Shown: in pieces, positions 49,435 through 63,162 of the stretch
Numbering within the stretch: position 1 is the stretch's first letter
Layout: every line of letters begins with the position of its first letter
Assembly: GCA_905182995.1 (NCBI GenBank)
Contig: CAJJDP010000121.1
Location: 186,248-250,247 of the forward strand
DNA: 64,000 bases
Reading direction: 5' to 3'
Source: Paramecium octaurelia
Taxonomy: Eukaryota; Ciliophora; Oligohymenophorea; Peniculida; Parameciidae
Position numbers and translations under genes: made by a program
Notes under the pieces: generated by a model
Database searches by the model: none
What the model was told of the DNA's origin: nothing
Seen by the model: only the letters and a program-made list of their open reading frames with translations

Positions 49435-51156
49435 TCAAAATTTTGTCTTTTTAATTTAATTATCTCTGCATGTTTACTAATTTGCAAATGCTTTATGAAT
49501 TAAATATTTCTTTTCCAAATTGCATAGCTCTCTGGTTTAAGGTGATTAGGAAGGAGATTTTTTTGCAGAGTTCTCTTGATTTTCAAAACTTTTCATATTT
49601 GAAGGCCTCGTGTTACCTGACGCAACCATATTTTGACTAATTTCTATTTAATTTCGACTATTACTAGATAATCTTTCACATTTATGAATAGAACCTAAAA
49701 TATTGCTGTATAGAGAAAATTGTTAAGCTTTATTAATTTTTGAGAAATAAAATTGTTCTCCTCTATTTTTCTTTTTATTTGATCTTCGATTACTATATTG
49801 AAATTCTTGTAAATTAAAGTCTTCTTCTTTTTCATTAAACTAACGTTCAAATAAAATCCTTTTCTGTTCAAAATCCTGTTTATAATCATACAATTCTTCC
49901 AATTATAAAGAATTCCCTTCTTCAATTTTATATTTGTCATTGCTACAAGGGGAATAACATTTGTATGTATTTGTTCTTCTTGATATTTTTGGAAATTGGA
50001 GAGGTGAATTGTCTTCTTACTTTTTCGTGCTTTCTGATTTTAATTTAATTTAATGTGGCTATATTATGTTTTTCCTTTAGTACAATTTTTCTTAAGTTAT
50101 GATTTCGCTTTATTCCTTTGTATGAAATGGTTTTCCAACCAATGTCATTTTTTTTCTATAAACTATTGGATTCTTAAGATCTAATAATTCATAGAGTAAA
50201 TAATTTTATTAAGGGAAAAGCAAATCTGCAAGTTTTTAAATTAAGATGATGAAATTATCAAGATTTAATTCCATGTTTTTATCAGCATTTTGTTTATACA
50301 TTTAAACGAGATAAAATTTGGTTAATATGAAATTAGATCTATTATTATTTTTATAATTGTAATTGATTTGCTTTTTTCGAAGATTGTTAATTTTACCACC
50401 TAAGAATGATATCAGATCGCTTGAGATTTCTAGATCAATCAATTTGAAATCTTTACAAAAAATCATAAACTTTTATAATATCATGGTGTTGGAGAGTTGT
50501 TATAGTTTTTCGAATGTTTAATATTTATTTGTTGTAATTGGCTATTTACAATAAAAATTATAGATTTCCTTGAAATTTTTGAGCTAATCTCTGTCTAAAT
50601 TCTAATATTCTTATCTAATTTCATTCAGTTATATTTGATTGGTTGGGCTTGAAGATTAGAACTAATTTTGATTCACATATGTATTGAATGAGTTAGCAAA
50701 TTTCAAGTGTTAATTTTTCCTGAGAATAATTTATTTATGTTTTTCAATCTATTGTTGTTGGAATTCTGATATGCTAGCTTGATGTTTACTTTGCTTTATT
50801 TCACTTTCCTTACATATTTAAGATTCTTTTAGATTACATTAGTAAGAACAATCAGGATCATTAATTTCTGTCAAGACTTGTTTTAATTCCAGATCGGATT
50901 CCATCTGTCTTTAATTATCAGAGGACAACTCGCTTTAACTGCTCATTGGATTTACAATGTTGTCAGAGTTTTTGTCATCAACAATTTTAGGATTCTCCAT
51001 ATCAAGCAAATTGAGTACACTACTGTGGTTACTTTGGGGAATAGACTAATGTTTATAGTAAGGTTTCAAGTTGGAGGGCCTTTAATTTGGATTATTAAAA
51101 TTTTGAGGAGAAGTAAGACGATTAATAATCATTGATTCTTCTATAAAGTTAGTCAT
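49435..51156 (-). CDS. Large uncharacterised protein, 573 residues
   Basis: A single TGA-free exon of 574 codons, strong evidence for coding. N-terminal third is S/N/Q-rich (MTNFIEESMIINRLTSPQNF). The middle, from QNLDRDQLKNFKEIYNFYCK to LYELLDLKNPIVYRKKMTL, has a folded look. Further on LEELYDYKQDFEQKRILFER is coiled-coil-like. The end repeats S/P/K motifs (ENSAKKSPSQSPQTREL). No family recognised. Shares a 27-bp promoter with the divergent gene at 51184. Confidence 0.75.
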
Positions 51157-51183
51157 AATTAATATTTTTGTTCGTTAAAATAA
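51157..51183. promoter_or_regulatory. 27-bp bidirectional promoter
   Basis: Only 27 bases separate the ATG codons at 51156 (-) and 51184 (+). All transcription and translation start signals for both genes must overlap this spacer or lie in the coding sequences, unless one start is misassigned. Confidence 0.55.
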
Positions 51184-51894
51184 ATGTAGTCGATTATTAC
51201 TCAATGTCAAGATTTAGATGAGGAGTATAGATAGCTCGTTTATGTAGTAAATAACATGTTGGACAATCTGAGTATAGTAAGTCTTGAGTTTGTCAATTCA
51301 AAATTAGAAGTTTTAGAAAAATACTCAAACACTCTGAAGTCAAGTTAAATTGATGCTAGAATCCATAGAAACTCGTAAATGAAGAACTTAATCGAATACA
51401 TTAAAATGCATACGAAATCACAGGTGAAATCCCTTGCATAATCTCCCCCAGCAAAGATGGCACATCATCGTCCAAAATATTCATTTAATGAGAAGGCTTT
51501 TTCAAGCATGCTTTATCGTAGTATAAATCAGGTGACTCAACAAAAAACTCAATATAACGATGAACTTGACTAGTCTGAATAGAAGCCCACACTTAAATAA
51601 AAAAACTTAAATATTTTATAAAATTTAATTGGGAAATAAAAGTTTGATTAAAAGAGGGGGAGTGAAGATATGTTCAATTTACTATAAAAATGCATGCAAC
51701 TAATTTCTTAGAAGTAGGAGTTTTATGAGGAGTATGAAAATTTGTAAAAGGAATATAAAGAAATAGTTAAGAGCAACCAGAGTTTGTAATACAAAGTGAA
51801 TCTTAATTAAAAATCATCAAAATTGAAGGAGAATTTATATTAATTAATGGGGAGTCATTAATAATTTAAATCATACCTCAATTCAGTTATTTGA
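51184..51894 (+). CDS. Coiled-coil protein, 236 residues
   Basis: One exon, MQSIITQCQDLDEEYRQLVY to YLNSVI. Amphipathic helices with heptads dominate (LSIVSLEFVNSKLEVLEKYS; EFYEEYENLQKEYKEIVKSN). Middle segment SPPAKMAHHRPKYSFNEKAF is unstructured. Not recognised; layout suits a structural or centrosomal component. Confidence 0.72.
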
Positions 51895-51992
51895 TTAATT
51901 ATATACTAATATCCTTTTAATTATAATTATCTTATATTTTTGTAATAATTAAATTTAATTAATATTTCAATTTATACTCATTTTAAAATTGA

Positions 51993-54585
51993 ATGAGCAA
52001 TAATCAATACAATAATAAAAAGTTGGCTCCATTTAGAAGATAGAGAGATGTTCTAAAAGAAGAATTAAAAAGACTTTAATAGGAGTAGACAGAAGAGGAA
52101 AAATTAAACGACTTCTACTTTGACGAGATTGGTCGTGTTGAAAAAGTATTTAATGAAAATATTTTAGGAATATGAATTTTTAATCAAATCTATCGAAAAA
52201 TATAGCAAACAGAATCAGTCATTAAAAACCATATGTCAAACTGAACAAAATCAAGGTTTAGATGAAACAATAGAAAAAAATGTGATTGATACCTTAAATC
52301 TATTTCTTCTCAGCACGAGCAAAAAGGAGTATTTAGAAAGCATTTAAGAACAAGAAATATCGAAGAAACAGTTATAAGTTGGAAATCTAATGATGACCTA
52401 AAATTAGAAAATTGAAGACAAAGAGAAAGAATAGGAAAAAGAAAATGTAATTCTCGACAATGGCTACTATCTAAAATTGAAATAGGGCAGCAGCTAATTA
52501 ATAATTAAAGTACCAGGATCAATAAGGACATTCAAGGAGTTAAAACAAATTGTAAAGTCATGTTGTATGGCAGAGGAATAAGAGATATTTTATACAGATT
52601 TAATGGGAAATGTCCTTCAACCTGAAATGAATGTGTTAGATCAATTATATCCACCAATTTATGAGCTGCTTAAAAACTATCAACCAGTTGTTTGCATACA
52701 AATCATTAAATAAAAAAAAGTAAAAGAAGATACTAAATAAACAGAAGCAGATTTTGCTTTTGAAGGAGGTATCTAAGAATTGATGACTAAATAACTTAGA
52801 TCAATGAGGAGAATTGAAAAATCTATTAATTGGTCTAAATATATGGATTATTTAACTAGTTTCAAATATGTATTAGAATCTATATTGTTTCTATCCCTCT
52901 TAATTCTCTATGCTATTGTAGAAATCAACGAAATGGATTTTTTTACTAACTCTCAACTTTTAATGAACTTGAACATTGATATGGCCATCCAAAAATCTTA
53001 TTTATCTCCAATAACTAACATATCCTAAATTATATCTTTAACTATCCCCAATGGATCGAACCATGGTTTGAGTCCAACATATCCTCTTCAATCAGGACTG
53101 CTCGTTTAAACTCTTGTTGGTATAGTAAATATTTAATGATAATTAGGATGACATTAACAACTGTGATATATTAAATTAAAATTAAAAGCAAATTTATGTT
53201 GATAAAAATTAATCATGTTTGATGTTTGACATAACATAAACCAGTGATTTAAATGACAATTACTCCAAATTAGGTTTTGACCCAAAGGTATACAATGAAT
53301 AATTTGGAGGCTATGTTTGGGAGTTCAACATGAGTACAAGGTAATCTTTTTAAGAAAGTTATGATCTCATGATCTCTGAAAATTGGTTTCAGTTTAATGT
53401 AAAACAAAGTCAATTCCTTTTGAATTATTATAACAGTCCAACTTAGAGAGTCATTTCAGTCACTATCACTACTCTATATCTTTTTAATGATGTACATATG
53501 TATAAAAGATTCCTAGCGACTCTTAAATTATAATAGTTTTTAAGCAGAAGGCTTTAATATAAGTGAACTTCCATCACAAGTTCTAGTTAGCAAAGACATA
53601 ATATTCTATTGTTCTATTGTCTTGTTAATCTCCTCGTTTTTTGGTAAGTATAAATTAAATTGATTTAGATTTCTTTGGCTTGTATTTTGAAGGGACTAAA
53701 AATAATTTGATTGTGATTTACTTGCAATATTTAGAATTGTTGAATAGGAAGAAAAAGATGGAGGCTAAGAGGAAAATGATCAGTGAAAGTGATTAGAAAA
53801 ATATATAGTAAAAAGAATTGATTGTAGGAGAATATGTAATAATTAACTTAAAGGTTATCTATATTACAATTAGAATTCCTCTAGTTTTCGATTATATTTG
53901 TAAATTAAATATCTGATTGTAGATATCTTATGCCAATTTGGAATGGTTATGAAGAACACTGTTGACTCTTATTATGAGGAGGCTTTAAAAGAAATAGTTT
54001 TGAATTCAGACTAATATTAAGATACAAATGGTTTAATGGAACCCTTATTTGTGGGTAGAGTATTTTCAGCTATTTTGGTGATATTTTTAATGATTTCTAT
54101 AGTGAGATTTATGGGAAATTGGAGTCCATATCTTAAGTGTTATGGATTGGTTATGATAAGGGTATTTGATATTAATTCTAATTTCATAGTTTAATAAAGA
54201 GTCTTGGTTCTTGTTACTAGTTTTAATTTATATAATCAGTGTTTGTGCTATGTCATGGATTGTAACAATTCAAGGCAAGCTAGTAAATCATGATAATTTC
54301 TTCTATACTTTTTTGGGATTGCTTAGGTGTACTTTAAGGTTTGGATTGGATAATGATCTTGAGCAATAAGGGTTTTATAATACATATGCCAAAGATGTTA
54401 TCTATTCTTTTGAAACAAAATACGTAAAATCACTATTAAAATATTAGTTGCAATACATTATAATAATAACCATCACAATGATTATGATTCCTATATTTAT
54501 TTCTCTAATGACTGACTTAGTTCAAAATACAAAAGTAGAAGCAAAACAGAAGATGATGGAAATGAAAAAGCAGAGTTAAGATTGA
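51993..54585 (+). CDS. Polycystin-2-like (TRPP/PKD2) cation channel
   Basis: A long cytoplasmic N-terminus has a coiled coil and a ubiquitin-like stretch (GSSQLIIKVPGSIRTFKELK). After S1 (VLESILFLSLLILYAIVEIN) comes the large extracellular polycystin domain: FFTNSQLLMNLNIDMAIQ, GSNHGLSPTYPLQSGLLVQT, FGGYVWEFNMSTRQSFQESY, VISVTITTLYLFNDVHMYKR. Further segments S2-S6 follow (FLMISIVRFMGNW, NLYNQCLCYVMDC, YIIIITITMIMIPIFISLM) with a pore region FFYTFLGLLRCTLRFGLDND. PKD2 channels conduct Ca2+ in cilia. Introns at 52146-52167 and near 53123-53144 are clear; several more lie between 53560 and 54230. Stop is provisional. Confidence 0.88.
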
Positions 54586-54756
54586 TTTTAGTATGCACAG
54601 AGTCAGTTTATATTAATTTGAACTCTATTTCAAGAATATTCATTTTACCTAGATAGAATATCTAGCTAAAAGTTGATTAACATAGATTCTCTCTACATGG
54701 ATAATTGTTATTATTATTTATAAATATCGTTAATGAAAAATTATTAATCTTAACCC

Positions 54757-57439
54757 ATGTAATCTAGTGGAAGAGGTAGTTTACAAGAGAATCCATAATC
54801 AATGGATTTTAAGCCAAAAAAGAGCAATAGCAAAATTATGAAGACTGAGAGCACAACTACTACTGCCAAAAATCCAAAATAAGATTTATTAGAGTACTTT
54901 AAAAAGGAGAGGAATACTATTACTTAGGTTACTAATAATATCAAGACGTAATTGTAATAAAGCAGAAGCATCGACAATTTAAATAGCCAGAAAAGTGAAC
55001 GCTTAAAAATATCAAATGTACTTCTTTTCTATATTTTAGCGACTCCAAACAGAGGAAGGCAACTTAAATAAGAAATCCCTTTTAAAAGGGAAGAATCTCT
55101 CTCTTGCCACTCTACAAATTGATACTAAACTTTAAAAAAATACTATCAAATATAATAAACTGATTCAGATGCCATAAACCACCAATAAATAACCAAAATC
55201 TACTGTAGACCAATACTTTCAAGATCTTTAAATTAAAAGTGCAAAGGATTAGAATAATTTTTAACCAATTGATTATTAGCAATACTTTACGATGAGATAA
55301 AATAAGTAATCTTTACTGTAAGATTCTTAAACATTGAAGTACTCAATTGAATAGATTCTAAATAAAAATAAGAACTAATTCCATAGAAATAATACTGAAG
55401 TGAGATCCACAAATCAATCAACATAACAAAGAAGTGATTCATTGAAAAAGAATCTTAGAGAAGAATCAAATCATTATGATCCACAAAAGTAATTAAAAAT
55501 CATTTTAGTTTACAAAGGATAAAAGTAATAACTTATTTAATTCATTAGATATCATTATCACTATAATTTCATAGGTTAGACTACTGACAACTTATACAAT
55601 TATTTGATTTAATAAATTGCCTGTATTGAAAAGTCATTCATGAAACAAGGAGGAGGAACAGGATCAACTGAAGAATTCCAGATTTAAGAAGGTTTAAATA
55701 TAAATTATTCATAGAAATCAATAAAATATGTCAATTCTACACAACCTAAAAAAATATCCCTTATGACTATTATCTAAGTTTGCCAAATCTATCTTTGAAT
55801 GTCTTCTAGGGTATTACTCTCTAATTACAACCCTTGATTTCATAGTCTCTTTATGGCAAGAAGGTATCATTGAGAGACTTCACTTTGGTTAAGTGTATTG
55901 GGGTCGGAGGATTTTCAAGAGTATATTTAGTAAGGAAAAGAGACAATGGCAAATTTTATGCTTTAAAATTGATTGACAAAAGTTTCATTATGGAAAACTA
56001 AAAAGAAGTGATAGTTTAAAATGAAAGAGATATTATGGTCAATATGAGTAACGAATTTATTACTCCTTTACATTTTGCATTCGAAACTAAGTATTATATC
56101 GCATTTGTATTGGATTATTGTGCTGGAGGGGAACTCTTCTACCATTTAAGAAAATTGAAACGCTTAACTGAAGTAGATGCAAAATATTACTTTGTTGAAA
56201 TATGCATAGGAATGGCATATTTGCATTCAAAGGATATAGTCTACAGAGATATCAAACCAGAAAACATACTCTTAGATTTAAATGGACATCTTTTGTTGAG
56301 TGATTTTGGGTTAAGCAAACCAAATATGACCAATCAAGATTTAGCCTATTCTTTTTGTGGGTCTCCAGAGTACATGGCTCCAGAGATGCTCATGAAAACT
56401 GGTCACAATTATTTAGTTGATTGTTATTGCCTAGGTGCTCTTCTATATGAGTTAGTAACAGGTTTGCCACCCTTCTACTCGCATAATACTCAGGAAATCT
56501 ACACTTCCATCTTATCTGAATAAGTGGAATTCCCTCCTTATGTTTAAGTTTCAGACCTTTTAAAAGATTTAATTTACTAGCTCTTGGAGAAGGATCCACA
56601 AGAGAGATTGGGATAATCTTAGGGGATAGTTGAGATCTTGAGTCATCCTTGGTTTGCTGATATCAACTTTGAAGCTATTGTTAATAGAAAAATCAACCCT
56701 CCTTACAGACCGGAACCTCTGAAATACAATTTCGATGAAGAGGAATTTAACAAAGGTGATTCAGAATTTAGGAAATAATATGCAAATAATCTTTAAAAAG
56801 AATATGTGGTATGATTCTCAATCATTTAGAATATTGATAATAACCCAAATTTTATACTAAGAAACTTTTACTTCTCCAGAGAAGACCTTCCTCAAAAACC
56901 TGAACACAAGCCAAATAGATCTAATCATGTGAATTTAGCATAACTTAATGTGGACAATATTCCTAATTCCGATATCAATTCCCCTGAAAGATAAAGAGTA
57001 TTATTAATCTTCCTAAAATCATTAGTAAATATCTCCTCAGGAGGCTAGAAGAGTGCCCAAATATTCTGGTAAATCTGAAGTTTCAGATCTCTTAAAGAGA
57101 AATGAATTTTCAAATAAATCAGCTTCTTTAATCCAATCCTCCAAAATTACTCACGCATATTCAAAGACTATGTAATAATAGAATTAAAATCAGGATATCA
57201 AAGTAATACTCAAACTTATGTTTTAGATACTCAAACAAATTCTAGAATCAACCAAAGGTTAAACCAGTTCAGAAAGAACTGCTACCTTGCCTGATTAAAA
57301 CACTCATAAAAGTGAGAACAATCGAATCAAAACTGAATAGTTTGCTTAAATAGTCTATCCTAAAACTACTACGAATTATTAGTTTAATAAAAATTCAAAT
57401 ATGTAAAAATTATTTGGGTCTGAAAAGAGATAAAAATGA
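54757..57439 (+). CDS. AGC-family protein kinase
   Basis: About 870 residues. A 380-residue disordered, Q/N/K-rich N-terminus precedes the kinase domain: VKCIGVGGFSRVYLVRK, ALKLIDK (catalytic Lys), FVLDYCAGGELFYHLRK, VYRDIKPENILLD, DFGLSK and CGSPEYMAPEML, the AGC activation-loop layout (PKA/PKG/S6K). After the kinase lobe comes an AGC tail (INPPYRPEPLKYNFDEEEF). Introns: 22 nt near 55020, 21 nt at 56808-56828, 28 nt near 56998-57025. N-terminal and kinase frames join if the A7 run at 55748-55754 has one more A, which also makes the length divisible by three. Confidence 0.88.
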
Positions 57440-57733
57440 ATATCATTCTTATTATTACAAATAACAGATCATTTAATTCGAAGAGTTAGAGTTAAACCTA
57501 TCTTGTATATTTTTTTAAATAACACAATACAATATCATCTTCTTATTGTTTTCATTATTAATAAATGAAAATTGTAGATACCAAATATATATATAAAACT
57601 GAATTAGTTGATTTTTATATAAAAATTAGACTTTGCCTAAGTGTTACAGATAATTTTTTCTAGGAAATTTTTTGGGCTTGAAAGAATAATTTTAGTTTTT
57701 ATTTTATGATATAACATAAATGAAAGATTTAAA
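57440..57733. other. Intergenic, 294 bp
   Basis: AT-rich spacer between convergent genes with an ATAT stretch. Nothing recognised. Confidence 0.45.
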
Positions 57734-58666
57734 TCAGAAACAAACTGTTGAATGAACATGCCAATTACTTTTATAAATCAATTAGCAATTTGATATTACT
57801 TGTAGACCAGAAAGTCTATTTTATTAATCTTCTACCACAACTCTATGTCGTCCAGTAGTGATATTCCATGCTACAATTCCGTAGGAACTTAGATGGAAAT
57901 AAACTAGATTTGAGAATTAATTGATAACAAGTTCGCTTATTTAATCATCTCCATAGTGTTTCTTTCTCAGCAATTTCATTGTTTAGATGTTCCAAATTCT
58001 ATTTTTAGACTTATTGCTAGAAACAATGAAGTAATTATTGTTATTTGTTTTGATGTTTATGTTCCCGTGTTACACATTAAAGAAAGTCCTCTTAATTATT
58101 TTGAGATTTCTTCTAAGTAATAGGATATTAATTTCAGCAGTATCATGATGACAATCGATAGTGCATATTTGTTCTTTATTTTTTAGAGTAGTTAGAGAGA
58201 CGAATTGTAACTCAATTTATTTTTATATCGATTTAGTTTAATAGTTGATTACACTTATATGGGATAATCCCATCATTAAAGCCTCATGATTTTGAGATGA
58301 ATTAAACTGCATAATCTTTTGATATAAATAATGTGATGAAACTATTTCTTCGTATTCCATGTTAGACAATTTATAGATATAAATTTTCTTTGGATTTTGT
58401 TTTGATCTAATAAGTTAGTATTAACCGTCTGCTGAGTACAAGATCTACATGGGAATAAAGGAGAGTTGATGGCATTGTAATTTGAAGCAATTTACAAAGT
58501 CCCAAAAGATTAGACTCTTATTAGTATATCCAACACAAATAATTTTGCGACATGGTGAAATATCATAACATTGTGGTTTCATTTTAGAAATACGAAATAT
58601 CTAAGACTTTCCTTATTGGTTTTCTTGATTCTACCACTTTTTCAATTCATTATTTGTCTTTATCAT
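57734..58666 (-). CDS. WD40-like protein, 310 residues
   Basis: One exon of exact length. Degenerate propeller blades: CYDISPCRKIICVGYTNKSL followed by IFWDF, YFIVSSNKSKNRIWNIQTMK, VYFHLSSYGIVAWNITTGRH. It resembles the WD40 protein at 12799-13740 in overall build (short N-terminal helix, about five blades) and may be a distant paralogue. Partners unknown. Confidence 0.75.
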
Positions 58667-59063
58667 TAATATCAAAGATTAATTATTGACTAAATAAAAG
58701 CATTCTTTTTTTTTCTTAATATTATTTATTAATAATATATATATATTTTATACTTATCTCATATATTAATGATATTTCTTACATTATAAAATGATTTAAA
58801 TTGGACTCTATTTAGTTTGATTTTTCAAATTTGTTAATAAGATTTATTTATTTTCATTTTGCTCATTTGAATTAATTTGTATTTTCTAATTAATCTAAAA
58901 TATATTTTACTTAGTTTTTATGATCGATCTATTGATTATAGTTTAATTTCAGAAAGATATTTTAAGGATTAATTGTTTATATTTTGTTATGATATAAATT
59001 TGTTATTAGCTAAGAAAGAGAGAATGGGAAGGCATATGTTTTGTTTATTTATTTATGAATATT
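58667..59063. other. Intergenic, 397 bp
   Basis: AT-rich spacer between two minus-strand genes. No supported frame. Confidence 0.45.
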
Positions 59064-60221
59064 TCATTCCGTTTGCAATTTATAATTGTAAAGGTCACAA
59101 CTTTATAATTTATTATTTTCTATGCTATGGACCACTCTGTAACCACGATTAAAATAATAAATAGGATAATCTTATGGAGGAGATGTAAAAGTGTCTACTG
59201 GATCATAAGTTGTGGCTGATAATGTATTTTCATTTTGGGCTACAGGGATTAGGATATTAAAAACATTAAAAATGCTTTGCTTTAATATATTTCTACGAAG
59301 GATTCCTTGTAGATTTGCAAATTTAATTGGTGGGCCCCAAGATGCCCAAGGACCATTAAGATTATAATTGTGAGTAATTGTTGTTGTTGATGTTGTAACA
59401 TATACTGCCTTAATAGATATATCAGTATAATCCATACCAAATACAGTAAAAGTAATGTAGGAAGCATTTTAGGTTGTGGAATGAATTACTGCTGAATTAT
59501 ATTATAAACTAGAAACGAATACATTCGGCATATTAATAAGTCCATTTCTAAATGGAGTGATGATATTATTTTTGATTAAAGTATCAACCCAAAATGCTCC
59601 AAGTTTAAATTCTACTACAATCAATTTATAATATTATAAGTTATCTTATGAATAAGGTTCATAAGCAATATCAGTAATATTGATTTCAGCTGTTCTAGCG
59701 AAATAATTTTTATCAAAAACATTTTGAGTAGTCTTAATACTCCAATCTGATGCTGACCATACTAAAGTGAATAAGGTGACTTTCTTCGACTATATAGTAA
59801 ATAGTGTATTTTGAATTCCGGTTACCCTGATTACAGTTTCATTAATATTCGGGAAGTACACAATATTACCGAATTAAGAGTAATGGGTTTCATTGATACT
59901 TTTATAAGCAATTAAATAAGGTGCTTCTCCATTTTTTTGACATCCGACAAAGAATACTTCAGAACTTTGTTTGAAAATCCATAGACAGTCATGAGTCTAA
60001 GTCTTCGGAATAGAAAGGGAACTTAATAAATTAAGATCCTCATCGACAATAAGCACTCTTTTTTCTGCCAAGATGGCATCTGTAGTATTTGAAAGTTTGG
60101 CATTTGATATAAATTTTCCAAAATAGTCCAAATCAAATTCAATGTACTCATCACAAAAAGCAAGACTTTTTTAAGCATTACTTAGAATAACTATGAATGA
60201 TAGGATGTATAACAATATCAT
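59064..60221 (-). CDS. Secreted or surface protein, 385 residues
   Basis: One exon. MILLYILSFIVILSNAQ is a clean signal peptide with a likely cleavage near SNA-Q. The mature protein is rich in beta-type sequence, Asn-x-Thr/Ser glycosylation sites (NTT, NET, NAS) and few cysteines, with no C-terminal hydrophobic anchor. Motifs such as FTLVWSASDWSIKTTQNVF and SYITFTVFGMDYTDI resemble extracellular domains, but no family is recognised. Confidence 0.8.
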
Positions 60222-60890
60222 TAAAAATTAATTATTGATTTCATATTTAGATCTGTTGCCCTTTTAAATTATGATATTCTATAATTACCAATTATAATAT
60301 ATTAATATAAACCTTGGTAGTTTTAATATAAATTATTAAGGTTTCAATAAAAATAAGTTCTAAAGAATAGTAGCGATTTAGTAACTCAAATCTTTGGATT
60401 AGTTCTTAAAATGAAAACACATTTACTATTTCTAAACAATCATCCAATTTATTCGAATTGACATATCAACTTAAACTAATACTTAAGTTTTAAATCAAAA
60501 TATCTTAGTTTATCTTAACCTTTAACTCCTTTGTATATCTTTGAAAATTCTTTATATTATTTATAATAAAGAAAAGCAATCCTAAGTTTCTATAAAATTT
60601 TTTAAAAGTTCCCCTTCATTATTTTGTATCTACTATTATCTTTTTTCTTTTTTTTTAGATATTAATAACTCCCTTGATAAGTGCTTTACAATTATATTTA
60701 TTGTTATGTTGGAATTCCCATCAAAGAAGTACATTTTCCAAGAAAATATAGATCTAGCTTATTAGTTTAAATGTCAAACGAGATAAACCAATGTAATTCC
60801 AAAAGAAAATTATATCATTGGCTTTATTAAATAAAAATAAAACTTATATTTGTAAACGAGATAATTTCATCATTCTCAATCAAATATATA
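60222..60890. other. Intergenic, 669 bp
   Basis: No convincing coding frame on either strand. AT-rich, with T-runs. One of the longer empty stretches in the window. Confidence 0.45.
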
Positions 60891-61915
60891 TCAAAATTGA
60901 ATATAATTCTTCCTTAAAGTCGTTTAAGTTGATTAGAGTGTTGATTTAGTTGATTGGAAAGGAGATGTCATAAGAGTAGCTTGCTTCTTTTTGATCAAAA
61001 ATCTTCCAGAAGTTAATCTGGGAGAGTGTTACTGGAAGTTGAGTGTCTTCAAGGATATTATAGAATTTTGATTGTTGGTTGTTGTTGAGTGATTCGATAA
61101 TAAATTAGGTCTTCTTTGGATTGGAGTAAGATATTTTAATTCAGGTTATGTCTTCTTTTTCATGAAAGGTCTAAGTGGGAACAATTGATCTTGATTTTGA
61201 TTTTATGGTTTTGTAAATTGTTGATTAACTTTGAATAAGTCAGAAACTAATTTGGATCTCATTTCAAAAGATATTCGAGCATTCTTATATTAATAATAGT
61301 GTACTTTGATTTGAAAAATAAGATCAGTTCTATTAGAACAGTAACACAAATATCTTAAGAGATTCACAAAGTCTGTGGAATAATAATTGTCGTCTCCTAT
61401 TTCTCTCATCTTTCTCATCATCATCCTAAAAGCTAATCAGTGTAATTTGACATCATTACTTTGAGATGTCGACTCATCTTTGATTACTTATTTAAACTCA
61501 TCCAAATCGATGCATTCTATCTTTGATATAAAAACTTACTATTCCCATCTCTATCTGTTTTATCAAAAAATGCCTTAAGTAGACTCATATTTACAGGATA
61601 ATTATTTTTCTTTAACATAGAATACAGTTCGTCCAACTCAATAGAATCTTGCATTTTTATTAAGATTCAACACTTACTCGAATGATCCCTGTCTATCAAA
61701 TGGAAGGTTTCTGTTACTATAACATCATCAAACAATTCCTTCTCTGTCTTTAGATATCTCTCCTTTGTTTTGCTAGCATGTCTTGAATTGAACCAGTTCT
61801 TGCTTTCACAATAGTGAAGGACTCTCTCTGCAGGCGGCAATATTTGCATTAAAAAATATATTATTTTTATTGTTTTTGATAATGGAATTGCAATATGCAA
61901 ATGTTATTTAAGCAT
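60891..61915 (-). CDS. EF-hand calcium-binding protein, 314 residues
   Basis: Introns 61648-61677 (30 nt), 61517-61539 (23 nt) and 61433-61459 (27 nt, removes an in-frame TGA); exact frame. Two EF loops: DRDHSNSIELDE and DRDGNKCIDLDE. The first loop is assembled across an intron, which confirms that junction. The N-terminal helix region (MLKQHLHIAIPLS...ERVLHYCESKNWFNSR) precedes the pair, and the C-terminal 110 residues are basic and disordered (RPNLLSNHSTTTNNQNS). Calcium sensor; partner unknown. Divergent from the next gene by 79 bp. Confidence 0.82.
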
Positions 61916-61994
61916 AAATTAAGTACATCTTAGATTCTTCATTCAAACTCATATCCGAAAAAATATTATGCAGAAATGTGACTCTCCTAACTGA

Positions 61995-63162
61995 ATGGCA
62001 GACTTTTACAACCTCCCATAGTATAACATAACTATAATTTCAAAAACATGATTTTGACAAAGATATCATAGAAGATCTGGAAATCAAGCCAACATCTTAG
62101 GAGAACTTTTAAGCTTATAAAATCAATCTCAATGAAAAAGTACAATCAACTTCCAGAATGAATACTGCTGCTTAAAAAAGTCACAAAGCTCATTTCAAGC
62201 CTCACGCAACATAATTCAATTGGGATAAAGAGTATCATTATTCATTAATTCATATTCCTGAACCTGAAGTAGTTATTTCAACTGCAGATGAATAGCTTAG
62301 AAGAATGAAAATTTAATAAATTAATGAATCCAATAAATAAAAAGAGTTATAGCAAAAATAACTCAAAGAAAAGAAGAGGATGAATGAAATGAATCTTAGA
62401 TTAAAGCAATAATTGAGTAATAAGGAATATACCTACGATTATAATTGTTAACTTATTATAAATAAACACTCATAATTACAAACAGATATTGTTCCTCAAC
62501 TCAAGTTTGAAATTTTAAAGGAAGAGTAAGGAAATTAAATGAAAAAGAATTAAAAAAAGAAGAAAGAAGAAATACAATAACAAGTAATTAAGAAAAGGTC
62601 AAAAGAACCTTTGATATCATAAAACACTATGAATTTTGGAGAATCAAAATCCTTTTTCCTTAATAATGAGGATGAAAATTTTGACAGACAGACATCTAAT
62701 ATTCCATTTATCAAACTTAGTAGAGGTGTTAGATTAACAGAAGATAATCATGAATTGCAATTTGATGCTCCATCACAACCAATATAGCTATAACTCTAAA
62801 GAAAAGAATCTATTCATTTAGATTCCTAACATTAAAATTAATCAACTTATTTAAGATTCAATATCTTAGACAAATCGAAAGAAAAAGTTATTAAGAGTAA
62901 TAAGTCTTGTATCAAAACTGAAAGAAACTATGACTATTTAAAGGTAGAGAAAGAAGATAGCACTTACCGATTCAAAACTTCTGCTCATTAAAATATAAAT
63001 AAATCCCAATAAGCTCATCAATTAATTATTGATAATACTATTCTTAGGCAAGACATAGTAAAATTGCCCAAAGTTCGATCCAGATCAATTAATATTAGAA
63101 GCAAAAAAGATAGATAAATAGCAATTCATTCTAAGGATCAAATAACTAACTAGAATATTTGA
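61995..63162 (+). CDS. Coiled-coil, lysine-rich protein
   Basis: Starts MADFYNLPQYNITIISK and continues HDFDKDIIEDLEIKPTSQEN if one A is dropped from the A5 run at 62042-62046; otherwise the frame stops. About 388 residues: HATQFNWDKEYHYSLIHIPE, a Q/K coiled coil (QLRRMKIQQINESNKQKEL) and a basic disordered end (LPKVRSRSINIRSKKDR). No family recognised. Single long TGA-free frame from 62050 on makes coding sure. Confidence 0.7.

Noticed and set aside
61433..61459. TGA read as tryptophan in the EF-hand gene
   Set aside because: A 27-nt intron with normal GTA...TAG ends removes the codon and restores a smooth protein.
61652..61654. Start of the EF-hand gene at 61654
   Set aside because: A 30-nt intron at 61648-61677 joins an upstream exon and completes a canonical EF loop (DRDHSNSIELDE), so the start is at 61915.
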